A stretch of DNA of 64,000 nucleotides from Strongylocentrotus droebachiensis (GCA_035222895.1 JAVYIG010000866.1:186001-250000), one strand, 5' to 3'; numbered from the stretch's first letter, positions 1 to 12,755 are shown. Translations and numbers: made by a program. The notes: generated from the sequence alone by a model not told the origin.

Positions 1-418
1 CATTTCTTATTATGAATAATGACCCTTATGAATAATAACCCTTATGAATAACGACCCTCATTTTGCATTATGAATAGCGACCCTCATTGCGTATTATGAA
101 TAGCGACCCTCATTTCGTATTATGAATAGCGACCCTCTTTCTGTGTTATGAATACCGACCCTTTTGTAATATTATGAATAGGGACCCTTATGAATAACGA
201 CCCCGATTTCGTATTATGAATAGCGACCCTCTTCTATTATTATGAATACCGACCCTCTTCTTTGATTATGAATAGCGGTCCTTATGAATAATGACCCTTA
301 TGAATAATGACCCTTTTCTCCAATTATGAAAAGCGGACCTTATGAATAGCGGTCCTTATGAATAATGGACCTTATGAATAGCGGACCTTATGAATAGCGG
401 TCCTTATGAATAGCGACA
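1..418. repeat. 16/26-bp mixed-unit tandem satellite
   Basis: The stretch is built from units that begin TATGAATA and contain a GACCCT or GGTCCT core. Two unit lengths alternate: a short 16-base unit (TATGAATAATGACCCT type) and a long 26-base unit in which the same core is followed by about ten extra bases (CATTTCGTAT type). The array starts before the window edge, so its full length is unknown. No coding potential was seen. Confidence 0.9.
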
Positions 419-3263
419 TTGACCCGAAATAATAGCTCAAGTTTTCTGATTTCAGCATTTAGACCTTTTTTTCTCGATGCTGAATTATACCTAGGAAATT
501 GGACTGTTGACGTACCTATTTGAATTAAAATGGTCTAAAAATAGTCGAAACATATTGAAAAAACAGCTCAGAACATCTGTCATCTATCTTTTGCTCCAAA
601 TCCTGAGCCTTAAAATGTATGTACAAGAAACGAGTAAAAATAGTATATTTTTCTAACAAATAGCATACAAAAGTAAAGAGGAAATAGCCTTAAAAATATG
701 TTTTTGGCATGTGAATATCGAAGAGGGTATGGCTTAATTTGCTATCATTTGCTACTGCGCCTTGGCTTATGGAAAGGAAGGGGGTATGATGGAGTTATAA
801 ACATAGGTTTATAGTATAAACAACATAGTTTTCGATCAAAATTCAAGTCTAGAATTAATAGAGAGTATAGGCACATATTCATGTCATCTGGTATGAACAG
901 ATTTTACGCAAATTAAGGACAAATATGCCGATACATTGAATTATCTGACCGTCTCCTACCCGGGGTACAGACATGTATTACTATATTGAATCTTTAGTTT
1001 AATGACATGGGCCTCTACAGTCATGACTAATCGTTCTAGTATGTAAGATACATCATCCCCACTGTACTGGCATTCAGCCAGCACGTGAATTCCTTCCAGG
1101 AATAGAGAGTGCACTACGAAAATTATTTTGTCAATAGGTTCCAGTCAGTATAGTGCTACGTGTACTTGGCTAAATGGGAAGACCCGTCAGACCGACGTAA
1201 GCTATACAAAAAGAACAAGATAGGATTGCAGAGGTTTACGAAATATCAACCTCAGTCGATGATTTCAACCTGTAAAATTTGTGCAATAAAGGTAAACCAT
1301 AACTAGAACATGGTTATGAGTTATAGAGTTATGAATAATTGCACATGAGTTGATTTCTCGAAAGTCCTAGCGATCGTTCATGTCAACAGATTCCTAAGAC
1401 TTTAGAATGTTTAAAAAATAGGTCTTTCTGTTATCTTTAGCAGGAAATGCGACAGAATAGGCCTACGGAGAAAGATGAATTTGTCCATCATCATTTTTAA
1501 ATGTCGCCATAATTCTGATCATTTTAGGCCTATGATTGATTTAAAAAGAAATGCATTGCCTTTATCCGATAGCTCGAGGTATAAAATGGTATTCTATCGC
1601 TTTTCAAAGAATAGCAAAGTTTTAAACATTCTAGAGTCTACATATTATGCAGCACGCGATATAGACCAGCACCGCCCCCCCCCCCCACCCCACCCCCTTC
1701 TTCCCCAGATCCCGTGCACATGGTACCACTCCCGATTTCCAAGAAATTACACATCACGCAACAGCACAAGGTCGATAAATCAATCTGAGAAAAGGACAAT
1801 GATTCGCATCTTCCAGGCAGTTCGAAGATCGTATACAGTCATCGTCATAATTATATTTTACCACAACAGTACTGAAGAAAAAAACCTTTGGTTTTGAAAA
1901 CAATACATTTTTAAAAGTAAATGGTTCTATTGATTATTTCCCGTTTATTTAGATTGTTTCCTGTGTTTAAAACCAAACCGTTGTCTTTTTAGAAGAGACT
2001 TCCCGGATCAATATACATCAGAGGATCATTGACCTATTTTATAATCTATAACAACGATAGTAAACTTCCACGCACGCTGGAGGTTCGTAATTAAACGTGG
2101 GCGTGAAAAGGGGTTGGGTCATCATTACGTAATCATTTGTTCGTTGGACAGTAAACCCGTGGCCCATCACCATCTGTACTTATAGAATTTGAGCATTAGG
2201 TTTCGAAATGTATTGGTTCGTAAAACTATTCTTTGAATTAATTAATAGGTAGAGTATAGTACAGGCCGTAACGGTTTGGGATTTATCATTTCATATCGCG
2301 AATCCCTCATTAATGGTTTTCGTCATCTGCATTGTATTCCGTTTCAAATGTTAATTATGATACTGTTTCAAACAATGTTCAACGGAACGTTTTTTGACAG
2401 ATTATTTGAAGCTTTTCGATTGATAAGGATATTGTCATCATTATTGTTTAGCTAATCTCGGTCTTATCGACTAACTTTTTTTCTGAGATCAGTAATATAG
2501 CCATGATTAGGTATTATCCTCTCTGCCTTAGTCTGCCTCGGTCTCTTAAACTCTCTTCAGCTCCCCTTCGCTCCCTCCCTCCCCCCCTCCCTCTCTCTCT
2601 TAATTTAACTCGTTCTCAAGGATTATTTATCTTTTCTCTCCTCTAGTAATACCATCACCTTCTTTCACCTCTCCACAATCAGGGGATTAGTAAATCCTCC
2701 GACTTTCAATCATTCACTTCAATTTAATGCACATTATGGCGTACCCTACAATACCATGACCTCCCTGCCTGTATTTTGTTAAAAACTACTATTAAAATGA
2801 CGTTTCTCGTGTCAAATTTTGTTCTCTTCTTTTCTGTTTCGGGGGAGTGGAAAGTTACACATACAAAGTATTATATCAAACCATGGACCATTAAAACCGC
2901 AATTCGCAATAATACTTTGAAATACAAAAGCGAACGATTCGGATGAATAGAGGTTTTCAACCATGCATTTGCCTTTTTTCGTTGGCAAAAGACTTTTTTG
3001 TAATGGTGAAACTGGTTCAAGGGAATTAGAGTCTAACGGCAATGCACGATGCAGTAAGTTTGCCCATGTGTAAGTCCATGGCCTCACACTATAGTGTGTC
3101 ATCTTTATATTATGGGCGTTTTTTAAATGATGAAATCTTAATTATTGATAAAATCTTGCACAATGTGATAGGCTGCCCCACTACATATTTCATGGACAAT
3201 ACCTCAAGCAAATGAACGTAATATGATTTATTGGTATTAATATTATACGACTTTGATTGATTA
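419..3263. other. Unannotated AT-rich DNA
   Basis: No convincing gene or repeat boundary was found. A short C-rich run lies near 1676-1700 and a pyrimidine-rich stretch near 2560-2640. The open frame at 1475-1897 has no recognisable domain and runs through the C tract, so it is not called. Confidence 0.5.
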
Positions 3264-3604
3264 GGCCATGTAAAATTGATTACATGTTGATCGTCCGGAT
3301 TTTTTGAAAAAGAGGAGGAGGGTGTACCATGTTATTTGATATTTGATATTTTTCAAAATGGCCGCTCAAAATGGCCGCTCGGTACATTTTCCCTGACAGT
3401 CGAGGCTATTTTTTTTCAAGATGGCCGCCGACAATTTTTTTTTTAAAATCAGAAATAGAGCCATTTTAGCAGTGTTTTTCATGTTTTTTTTCTTTCAAAA
3501 AAAAAATAAAAAAATAAAAAAATAACAAATAACAAAAAATAGGAGGCGGCCCCCAAAAAGGAAGCGGGCGGGGACGATCAACATGAAATCAATTTTACAT
3601 GGCC
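3264..3604. mobile_element. PIF/Harbinger-type MITE, copy 1
   Basis: A 341-base non-coding element with terminal inverted repeats of about 33 bases that start GGCCATGTAAAATTGATT. It is flanked by TTA on both sides (3261-3263 and 3605-3607). A 3-base TWA target duplication is the signature of PIF/Harbinger transposases, so a Tourist-like non-autonomous element is inferred. The interior has A/T homopolymers and three ATGGCCGC-type boxes resembling YY1 sites. A near-identical copy lies at 5565-5928. No transposase is present. Confidence 0.85.
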
Positions 3605-4269
3605 TTACAAGTTCATAGTCGAATTATTAAGGAATTTATGAACATGCTGTAAAAAAATTGCTTTGCCACATTGCTCATGGTCATAAACTACCTATAAACA
3701 TACACTTTACTTGTGGCATCAAAGAAATGAGAAGAAATTCAAGAAATGAGAAAAGATTCTTGTCATTCAGATATAAAGCACATTTTTATTAATTTCATCG
3801 TTTTCTTTTTTTCTCGCATTGAACATGTATGTAAAATGTAATACGAGTTGCAATATCTTATAACTTATATACAACGAAAGTACATTTCTCTTCTCAAACT
3901 AAATTAGATGCTTTTTTCATACATAAATCATAGTGTATCATACGAAGTTGGAACGAAAATTCCACAAAGAATCATGTACGCAAATTCAAATTTGTACAAT
4001 CATTAGCAACCTTTTTTTTTTCTTTGAAAGATTCAACATAGAAACATGATCGCATTCAATGGGTTTTCGAAATATACAATGAATTATCACAAACGGAAAG
4101 TTCTGTCTTTCCGTCTATAAATAGAGACCCTGTATTTCAAAGTTGTATAGATAACGAATAGAACAGATCTATGATGATGATAATAACATTAGTAATAATA
4201 TCATTAATAATAACAATTAAACCAAATTAATAACTTTGTTTAGTGTTTACCTATCTTCCTGAGAGACTA

Positions 4270-4462
4270 GCCCAGCAGGCAGCGATTTTCAGGTACATGT
4301 AGTCCTGACATGTACCCATTTACTTTTGGGTGGAGGTGCCAAATGTGGAGTAGTGTATTCCCCAAAGACGTTTTCGTGCCGGGCTCAGATTCGAACCCTC
4401 AACCCTTGGATGGGGAGTCAAGTGAAAGAACCACTATACCACAATACCTCACACTGGTGGTA
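4270..4462 (-). mobile_element. tRNA-derived SINE
   Basis: Read on the minus strand, the segment has a pol III A-box-like TGGTATAGTGG (4431-4441) and, 34 bases downstream, a B-box-like GGTTCGAATC (4388-4397). This is the order and approximate spacing of an internal tRNA promoter. The flanking bases do not form a full cloverleaf and a tRNA-unrelated body follows, as in tRNA-head SINEs. The 3' boundary is approximate and no clear target duplication was found. A degenerate tRNA pseudogene is the alternative. Confidence 0.6.
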
Positions 4463-5037
4463 CCGAAATATAAAGTAGAATTGAATTATTACACATAATG
4501 ATCAATTCTTCATATATGCTTAAAATCGCCCCCCCCCCCCAACAAAAAAGGAGATAAATTGAAATAGTAACTTTTTAGAGAGGTAAGACCGAGTATACCT
4601 CTGTACTAATTAACATAATATTCAACATCATTGTCATTTTCAATACAGCAGAAGTCAGAAGGATTTTCGCCGCATTTCTGGCAAGAACAAAACCAATTAA
4701 AATGTCAATTCTTTTCTTTGATATACAAGTGGAGGCGAAAATGCAATCAGTATCACACATAGTACTGAATTTGGAAGACATTTTTACTGTGCTCAAATTC
4801 ATGAAAAATAGTTGCATCACCATTGCACCAACAGATAATCGCATGACTCAAAACTGAATCCAAGCCCAAAAAGGGCGGGAAATTGATGCAATATGTTTAC
4901 AAACAAAAGAAAAGTCGGCTAACATCCCGAATCCTCATCTCATCAAATATTCAGTAGCGAGAAACACTTCTTGTCATCAACATCACCTAAGGAAAACCCC
5001 TTTCGCAGGAAAACCCCCTGGAAATATGTTAAAGAGC

Positions 5038-5049
5038 TGCGCATGCGCA
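5038..5049. promoter_or_regulatory. Perfect palindromic NRF-1-type site
   Basis: TGCGCATGCGCA matches the NRF-1 consensus on both strands. It stands in otherwise AT-rich sequence between the two PIF-type MITEs. No gene start could be tied to it; a nearby plus-strand frame (4971-5258) has no recognisable domain. Confidence 0.35.
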
Positions 5050-5564
5050 TTGATAGTAGCTGGACGTCGAAGTCAAGTGCATATCATTATGGATGGATGG
5101 ACATTATGAATGCATTGTTCGCAAATGAGTCAACACAAGTCATGTCTATGCACGTAAACAGATGCCTGACATGCACTAGACGCGTGGTTGATGAACAATC
5201 GTCAGAATATTTCATAATTTGTTTTTTTTTTATTACTGGATTACCATTGCAACGATAATAAACCAAAAATTGGAGTTAGCTAAGGGTAACATACTTCAGT
5301 TTCATGTCAGCATACTAAACAATAGACTCTACTACTTTTTGTAGAGAGCAACGTCATGATTCTTAAAATAATTCGTTTGATTTCATTTCATATCTATTAC
5401 AGAAAAATTGCACTTTTGCACAAAAATATTTAATTTGTGCTTACTTTGGTATTTGGTCAATGTTAAGATTTCCATACTATACTTTGATCTTGTTACTCAC
5501 ATTGTATGAATTGATATCAAAACATATCAAACACAGTCTATAGATCTAGATCTATAATCTATAA

Positions 5565-5928
5565 GGCCATGTAAAATTGATTACATGTTGATCGTCCGGA
5601 TTTTTTTAAAAAGAGGAGGGTGTACCATGTTATTTGATATTTGACATTTCAAAATGGCCGCTCAAAATGGCCGCTCGGTACATTTTCCCTGACAGTCGAG
5701 GCTATTTTTTTTCAAGATGGCCGCCGACAATTTTTTTTTTTTTTTAAATCAGAAATAGAGCCATTTTAGCAGTGTATTTCATGTTTCTTTTCTTTCAAAA
5801 AAATAAAAAAATAAAAAAAAAATTTCAAAAAAAAAATAAAAAAAAATAACAAATAACAAAAAATAGGAGGCGGCCCCCAAAAAGGAAGCGGGCGGGGACG
5901 ATCAACATGAAATCAATTTTACATGGCC
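5565..5928. mobile_element. PIF/Harbinger-type MITE, copy 2
   Basis: Second copy of the family at 3264-3604, in the same orientation and with the same ends (GGCCATGTAAAATTGATT and its complement). It is flanked by TAA on both sides (5562-5564 and 5929-5931). It is 23 bases longer, mainly through expansion of A-rich and T-rich runs. The different but rule-conforming duplications (TTA versus TAA) show two independent insertions rather than a segmental duplication. Confidence 0.85.
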
Positions 5929-6516
5929 TAACCCTTCAAACGATGGTTAGATGAGAAACCAGAGAAATGGGAGAGAAACTGACTGACAGTTGGTATAACA
6001 ATTAACATACAATTGAATAGCCCTTTCCTTCTTGTAGATAATTAAGTCAAACTTTGTCAATAAGATAAACAGGGCATAACAAACATTAAATAAACATTCT
6101 CTTGCATTTGAAACGTTCAACGTTTTCATCAAAGACATAATATTGACATATTGTTGCAAATCTTGGGAAAGAATTACAGAAAAAGGCTACATCACCCAGT
6201 GTTAACTGATGATAGTCATATGACAACAAAATATCAAATATATTTCATAGACTGATAAAGACATATTTTCAAAAGTATTAATTTTTTCATACAGATCTAC
6301 TATCTAGATCTACTGTTTCATACAGTTTGCATACCATCATACTTGACAGATAGAGTCTTAGAGAATCTGCATCTTCACGTCACTTTCTTTTTGGATTGCG
6401 ACTAGACTCTACTCGTACTCATCAATTCATTCACTGTCAGTCTGTCACAGTTTGATCAAGTTTCTTTGAGAGAAGTCTTTGAAATGAAGCAAGTTCATGC
6501 TTCATCTAGAGTCAGG

Positions 6517-7095
6517 CTATACGTGGAACGATTTTGGTTTCAAGCAGGATTGGTGATCTCCAGTTTCTTGCTGATAAATCGTCGTCAGATGCTTGGAAAC
6601 GTCCGTGAGATGTGAGAGAATTGAGAAGAGTCCACGAAGGTGTTCCCTGAAGGCCCGTGCAGTCTCGGCCTGTAACCTGGCACTCTCCTCATCGAGGGTT
6701 TCGTCCTCCAGTTCACTCAGCTCGCTCTCGTTCACCGGTCCACGAGCCAATTCCCTCTTCACAGCCTTCAACATCGAGTAATACGTATGCAAGCTGACTT
6801 GGTCGTTGGATACCTCTTTCGTCGACGAGGGCAAGGCGCTGGTTGATGTTGGAATCACCGACATCGACGTTCGTGTCGAGTCGTCGTTGTCCATGAGCAT
6901 CGACCCGCAGTTGTCCATATTGATGTCCATCAACCGGCTCGGGATCAACACAGTTTCGTCCATTTCGTTGACGGAGTCGATGAAGTTTTTCATGATGCCG
7001 AGAATAGACTGCGAAGGCGGTGCCTTCTCGTTGTCTCGTTGCTGAAGCTCCATCATCATACTGTGGCAGAGTGTTGTAAATTCAAAATCGGTCAT
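6517..7095 (-). CDS. MID1IP1: MID1IP1/Spot14 (THRSP) family protein
   Basis: A 192-residue protein resembling vertebrate MID1-interacting protein 1 / Spot14. In vertebrates this family promotes lipogenesis by stimulating acetyl-CoA carboxylase polymerisation and binds the microtubule-associated ubiquitin ligase MID1; those roles come from the family and are not shown here. Visible family features are an N-terminal helix with MKNFIDSVNEMDETVLIPSR, a central acidic/serine-rich linker, and a C-terminal block with HTYYSMLKAVKRE and FREHLRGLFSILSHLT followed by IYQQETG. Length fits the family (about 180 residues). The ATG at 7093-7095 is chosen because a splice acceptor (CTATTGCTTTCCAG) ends 9 bases upstream; the 25 in-frame residues before it read through that acceptor. 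The 5' UTR is therefore split, with its first exon not located. Confidence 0.85.
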   Translation of the reverse strand: MTDFEFTTLCHSMMMELQQRDNEKAPPSQSILGIMKNFIDSVNEMDETVLIPSRLMDINMDNCGSMLMDNDDSTRTSMSVIPTSTSALPSSTKEVSNDQVSLHTYYSMLKAVKRELARGPVNESELSELEDETLDEESARLQAETARAFREHLRGLFSILSHLTDVSKHLTTIYQQETGDHQSCLKPKSFHV

Positions 7096-7589
7096 AAAGC
7101 TTAGCTGGAAAGCAATAGGAATTGAGAAGTTCCACACAAGATAAAGGTTCTCCAATAGATGATTCCTCAAATGCCAATGCTTGTCTTAGTTGGGTTAGAT
7201 TCTGAATAAGTCAATAGATCTAGATCAAAGCTGAAAATATGAATGTTGTAAGGACAGTTCAGCATGTTCAGCCTCCTTCGGATTTGATGAAGATTGCAAA
7301 TGATATATTCAGCTCGAACTCCTGAGGTAGATCTATATATTGCAGTTTTTTTTGTACAACTGTGATTACCAGCAAAACAACCTTCCGGATAACTAACTTA
7401 GCTTAAGCTGGTATATAATAAAGATAACGTCCTGCTAACGATGCAGTGTTAATGAGTAGAGAAAACGAAACAACATGTGCACTTTTTGCATGCAGTCTGT
7501 AGAAGATTCCTAACATGCAAAGTACATCTCGCTGAAACTGCTGCATAGATAATGAATGAACCATTGTAACACACACCCCCTACGCAAAC

Positions 7590-7710
7590 CACAAAGCCCC
7601 GTGCGCATGCGTATCGTATGACGAAACGGGCGAGCCCCCAGATATGCTAATAAGCCACGATCACGCTATGCGAATGAATCACTTGGGTTCGTCAACTCCA
7701 TTGGCTCAAT
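7590..7710 (-). promoter_or_regulatory. Candidate promoter elements upstream of MID1IP1
   Basis: Read on the minus strand this stretch has a CCAAT box (ATTGG on the plus strand, 7700-7704), an octamer-like ATGCTAAT near 7636-7643 and an NRF-1-like TGCGCATGCG near 7602-7611. It is the best cluster of promoter-type motifs within 700 bases of the coding exon. No first exon or donor could be fixed, so the assignment is tentative. Confidence 0.3.
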
Positions 7711-9103
7711 GCATATATCGACCCTTGCAATAACTAGACCAAGGGACCGCCTGAAAAGAATTCTATCTATTGAAAAAAGCTTTCAGTCATTTTCATTATA
7801 TTTGTCAAATATTCATCATTTATCTTAAAATAATGATAGAAGTATACAATCTCGTCATTATCCTTGATATTTTGCTCTATTATCGTAAAGATTTTATTAA
7901 GAATGGCTAAATTTCGCGGAGAACGAATCGAATGTATTGATACGATCCTCTTCGTGGTGTTTTCGTGATCGGACAAAGTTTGTTGAACCTGTACTACACC
8001 TTTTCAGCGGACAGGAGAGAGAGAAAGAGAGAGAGAGAGATAGAGACGGACAGAAAGCTAGAGAAGGAGAGGGAGTAATATTTTAACATCATTTTTAGAT
8101 GAAAATATGGGCATAATTATGGACTAAATGTAATCTGTAGAACAAAAAATTTCGTGAATTAGCAGCAAATATTAACAATCTTACGAGTTACAGCATTAAG
8201 GTCTCCTAATAAATACGTAATACACCCGAGTTTAGAAAGAGAAAAAATTGGCCCTATGCAACTTCGCAAAGGTCTATCAACTCGTCGAATATTCCAAAAA
8301 GAATGGATTGTAATCCATTATTTTGTTTTTGAAAACCCAATTATTTTGACATTGATAATGATCTTGCCTATAAAAAAAAAAAATAATGTCATTTTATTTC
8401 CCCCTATATTTTCAAACATTTATTCAGTACAAGCCCACTTTCTCGATATTTTGTTCTAATGAAATGCAATAAAACAGCAATCTTCCCAGTGTATGGATTC
8501 GCTAAAATCTAAAAAGATAAAGAAACAACTGACAAGCAGATGACTATTATAGGCCTACATACAAGTAGTATACAGGCTTCACAATTCACAAGTATTCCTC
8601 ACAGTCCTCTCACTGATATACATTGTGATATTGAAAATGAAGTGCTCAACCATAGTAAAAATAGAATTAGAAGATAACATGTTTAGAAATATCCAAATAT
8701 GTTCGAATCATGCTGCATATCATATCAATACACCACCCGAAAAGCAAAACACATGTATCATCAAAAATAATGAAATTTTTCCATATGTAGAAAAAAAATA
8801 AAGACAACACTTGCTTCTTCTTTTTTTGCATCACCACTTTTGTCTCATTTGATTTGAATGTTTTTCTTTCAATCAGATAACATAGTAGCTTGGTCTTCAT
8901 CTTTATTTAATTGCTAAGTAAATATGTTCTAGTAAAGACTGTTTTCCCCCATAAGAAACGAATAACAATTCCAAGATCTCTTCTCGGTTTCTCACTATAA
9001 TAATCACTCATCGCGCTCGGCAATCAGCTGACTAGGGTCGACAAACTTTCTCAAAAGGTAAACATGGCATGAGGTGAGCACGAGGTCGCCTGTTGCCGTC
9101 TAG

Positions 9104-9215
9104 CCAATCAGAATGCTCAGTCAGAGACACCGCCTCCAACTTAGATAATGCATATTCATAACGTGATCGACCAATCCGATCAGCTATATCAACCAAGCCC
9201 ATTTTTGTAACCAAT
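9104..9215. promoter_or_regulatory. Cluster of three CCAAT boxes
   Basis: CCAAT occurs at 9104-9108, 9171-9175 and 9211-9215 on the same strand, two of them as CCAATCAG, the preferred NF-Y context. The local base composition is less AT-rich than its surroundings. It could be a distal promoter of MID1IP1 or belong to an unrecognised transcript. Confidence 0.3.
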
Positions 9216-9585
9216 CAGATGCCTGTAGTTCAATATCACCCTGGATGTTGTTGAAATCAGCTGTAGACGATTGTTTTGTTTAATATTAGTAGTCGTATTT
9301 CAGGTGTACCCAAAATGTTGTGTATTACGGAGGCGAATTTGTGGTTGGTGTTTAGGGTTAGTTTAAACAGCACCTATCATTATCTGGGATTTTAGAATAG
9401 AATATCTACTATTTATAGACAATGTAACCTACCAGGATATGTAAGATGCAAGGACATGAAAGAGAAAAAGAGAAGAGATAAAGAGACAACAAAGGATATG
9501 AAATAAAGAAAGACGAAACGACTGAACCAGCCCTTAAATAAGGCTTATTATTTCGTGCATTTTTCAGCTTTTAATGGTATGATAT

Positions 9586-9645
9586 AATAATAATAAAACG
9601 GAGCTTATAAAGCGCTTTCCACCGAAGTCTCTAAGCGATAGTGAG
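9586..9645 (-). mobile_element. LINE 3'-end remnant
   Basis: The plus-strand text (an ATA/AAT repeat, then AGCTTATAAAGCGCTTT) mirrors the 3' tail of the minus-strand LINE at 34866-38146, which has an ATA/AAT repeat, then TTATATAGCGCTTGTG. Only the tail is visible. Confidence 0.35.
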
Positions 9646-9738
9646 GCCGTCGAGAATCATTAGGGATTTAGGCCATCGCGCCATATTGCCAGATCTGAAT
9701 CGAATGTTTTGACGCTTCGGACGGCCTTTCTCCGACTT

Positions 9739-9765
<27 letters not shown>
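9739..9765 (+). repeat. 27-base poly-G run
   Basis: Uninterrupted run of 27 G on the plus strand. Reads or assembly may have miscounted it, and it could form a G-quadruplex. Confidence 0.9.
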
Positions 9766-9769
<4 letters not shown>

Positions 9770-10770
9770 TCGATCGGATAGAATGTGGGTTAGTATGAGG
9801 TTGAGCAAGGGGAAGGACAAACAATAGTGACCAGTTCACACAGTTAGCACATGTCCCAAATGACCCCCGAATATCCACAGAATTTCAAAAAATGAAGAGG
9901 TCCCACTTTCCCAGTTTCAAAGAATACTTCCGCCTGTGTATCATGGAGTGCATTGCTTGTGCATAAATAATGATTACATAACTTTCATGAGCACGTACCC
10001 AGTATTTTGTCTCCGTGCATTGATGTTTTTCTTTCGTGCAAATTCGTCTATTCTTATGTTATTGTCATATTTTGCCAGTGGAGGCCAATTTTTTTTTTTT
10101 TTTAGCGTAGACCAAAAAATTGAATCTTGAATCTTATCAACCATTCATTGAGAAAATGATGTGTGTGGCAAAAGCGAGCTGATGGCCTTGGTATTAAACT
10201 TTGGGGAGTTTTCCACACAGGCCGATGTATTTAGGCCTACTTTGGCTCAGTTAGGGTAGGGCGATTGATGGTCTGAGACTCTGAGGCCCTGTTCTATTTT
10301 TCGGTTTAGTAGGCCGGTCGCATACACATTCCTAAGCACAGCCGGATTTCAGTCTCAGTCCGCCTCTGTACATGTGTCGGTTTTCGTAGGAAAAATAACA
10401 TGTTCAAAGCGTGTTTGTGTAAAGACTAGGGAATTGGTAAGCGCGTTCTCAACATTAGAGGGCGACAATTCATTTCACAAGAATTGGTGAAATAAAGTTT
10501 GGCCCAACACGTTTGGCGTGAGATCATTCTCAGTTACTTTCAAAGCATGACATAATTTAGAAAACTCCTTGCCTGTAATCATGGTCATGAGAAAGAAGGT
10601 GAAAATACAGTTTCTACTCTTTGATGATTCACTTTGATGCACCATGAATTATAAAAACTTTTGATGTATACAATTAAAAATAAAAATAAAACTTTTTTTT
10701 TTAAAGGGATTAGATCTAGGTAACCTTTTCTCAGATTCTGAAACAAAATCCTGGATTTAGCTTATGCTAA

Positions 10771-10880
10771 AAATTTGAGTGAAAACAGACCATTAATAAT
10801 GATACAAATTGGGAAAAACCGATCTGATCGTTTCCTTAATTCTCCCAACTATATTATTACAATTCAATTGCATTTTAGAT
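10771..10880 (+). repeat. Dispersed repeat, copy A
   Basis: Shares long matching blocks (TTTGAGTGAAAACAGACCAT, GATCTGATCG, TTAATTCTCCCAACTAT) with 55327-55440 on the same strand. No termini or coding content identify the family. Confidence 0.6.
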
Positions 10881-11254
10881 GTATGTGTAGTACTCCCCTG
10901 GCGGGGGTGGTACTTTATTAACTTCACGATCTCACGAGGAATAAACTACACTATTAAACAATCGGGTACATATAATTAATATCAACGATTTATTAAAGAT
11001 AATCAACACCGTATTATCAAGGGTCGTATAATCGGTCTTGTACACATAATAATCAAATGTTTCCGGAGTGATTATAGTACACGTAATCGTCTCTAGTATA
11101 ATCTCCGTCATGTTCAAAATTGAATGCAACAATATAATCAATAATCAAAAACAACAAATGTCAATCATCAAAAATCGAGTACAAAAATGAAGATCGTTCA
11201 TTAGTTCAGCAAAGCGTTCAATGAAAACAAACAATCAAACCAAATCAGCATTAC

Positions 11255-11480
11255 CGAGGTCAGGCGATGACGATGCTGATGATGGCGATGAAACGATGAT
11301 GACGACGAAGACGTAGACGGCGATGGTGACGAAGACAAAGATGAAGACAGAGATGATGGTCTTGTTGATGAAGGTGATGAGACGATCGATCGATCGATCG
11401 ATGCGATGATAGTCATGAAGATAATGTCGATCAATGAAGTGATGATGACGATGACGATAATCAGCGAGTCAGCAGAGCAC
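11255..11480. repeat. GAT/GACGA-rich low-complexity tract
   Basis: Imperfect trinucleotide-type repetition (GATGA, GACGAT, and GATC repeats near 11385-11401). It produces a serine-rich minus-strand frame that is translation of the repeat. A related phrase with GATGGCGT and CATCGTGTC is repeated near 11500 and 11560. Confidence 0.6.
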
Positions 11481-12755
11481 ATTATGACGGTGAGGTGATG
11501 ACGATGGCGTGCATCGTGTCAACACAACACAACATATGATGACGAGGTGGTGACGATGGCGTTCATCGTGTCACTACAACGAAAGGTGTCAGTGGAAAAG
11601 ACAGATCCAAGTATATGATATAAAAAGCGATACAAGTCTCTCCACAAATGAAATATAAAGAGAGTCGAATGATGAACAAGTCACCCGCGAGAGGTCCGGG
11701 GACGAAGTCGTCGAGTCCATGTTGGACGAAAATTCGACCGGTACAATAAAGAAACACAGTTAGCGACCTGTGTGTACCGGCAAAATGAATCTCTCTGATT
11801 TCCAAATATGGAAAGATTCAGATCGAAGCCCCAATCACTGGTGTAGCGTGATTGGTTTAAACAAGCGCACAGAATTAATATGCACGTATGCGCGCTGTAG
11901 ATAACAATGACAAATCTTAATAACAATAGAACCAGACAGAACCAGCCTGAGGGAGAACCAGTTGTGGGACATGTCTAAAAAGCCAGACGGCAGACCACGC
12001 AAGGGAAATTAATTCTCCCTAGCCGCCATCTTGGAAATAGTAAAGCAATTCGTATTAAACATGTGCTAATCAATGCATGAAACGTTTTTTCAATGAAAAT
12101 AAGACATTAAACAGGCTTTTTTTTTTTTCAACGCTGTCATAAGAATGATTGTACTAAAATGGAGAAAGGAAAAGGAAAAGAGAAATGAAATGGCAAGGGA
12201 TCAAAGTCAAAGGACAGAAGAAAGAAAGGTATAGATGAAAGAGGTGTTTTTTTTTTAATCAACTGAAAAACAGTTTCCTCTTGTGAACGATTTTCGTCAT
12301 GACTCCAGATGACTCGAGTTCAGTTTATATACCGGGTCCAGATGCGGATCCACGGGGGGCGGAGGCCTAGCTTTTTTTCTTCAATTATTTTTTTTAATAA
12401 CAAAATGAAATAAAGAAATAAGGTAGTGATCACACAACCCCCTCCTCCCCCCCCAAAAAAAAAAAACTGGGCGAAACTAACGATCTGCGCGATTTTCAAA
12501 TTCCCGGGGCCAAAAACGAAAGAAAAAATATTATGCTACGACGGGCCATTCTTTAGTTAGGTAGCTAGGGCCCTATGGAGCCATAAAATACAGATAATAA
12601 TATTTCGGAGTTATGCTTGTTTGTTTATTTTTTGTTTTAAAAGATTGATTTATAAAGATTTTAAAAGAGAACATACGGACGCAGACGCGCTATTGTCAAT
12701 AACAAATTAATATACGTTATAGACATAATTATGAACATTTCTTACCTTATATTGA

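Noticed and set aside
1-418. CRISPR-like array
   Set aside because: The units are contiguous satellite repeats without unique spacers, in eukaryotic-type DNA.
1475-1897. 140-residue plus-strand frame
   Set aside because: No domain, runs through a C tract, no start context or splice support.
4378-4450. Functional tRNA gene
   Set aside because: A and B boxes are present but the arms do not pair into a cloverleaf and a SINE-like body follows.
11201-11482. Serine-rich frame
   Set aside because: Product of the GAT/GACGA low-complexity tract.
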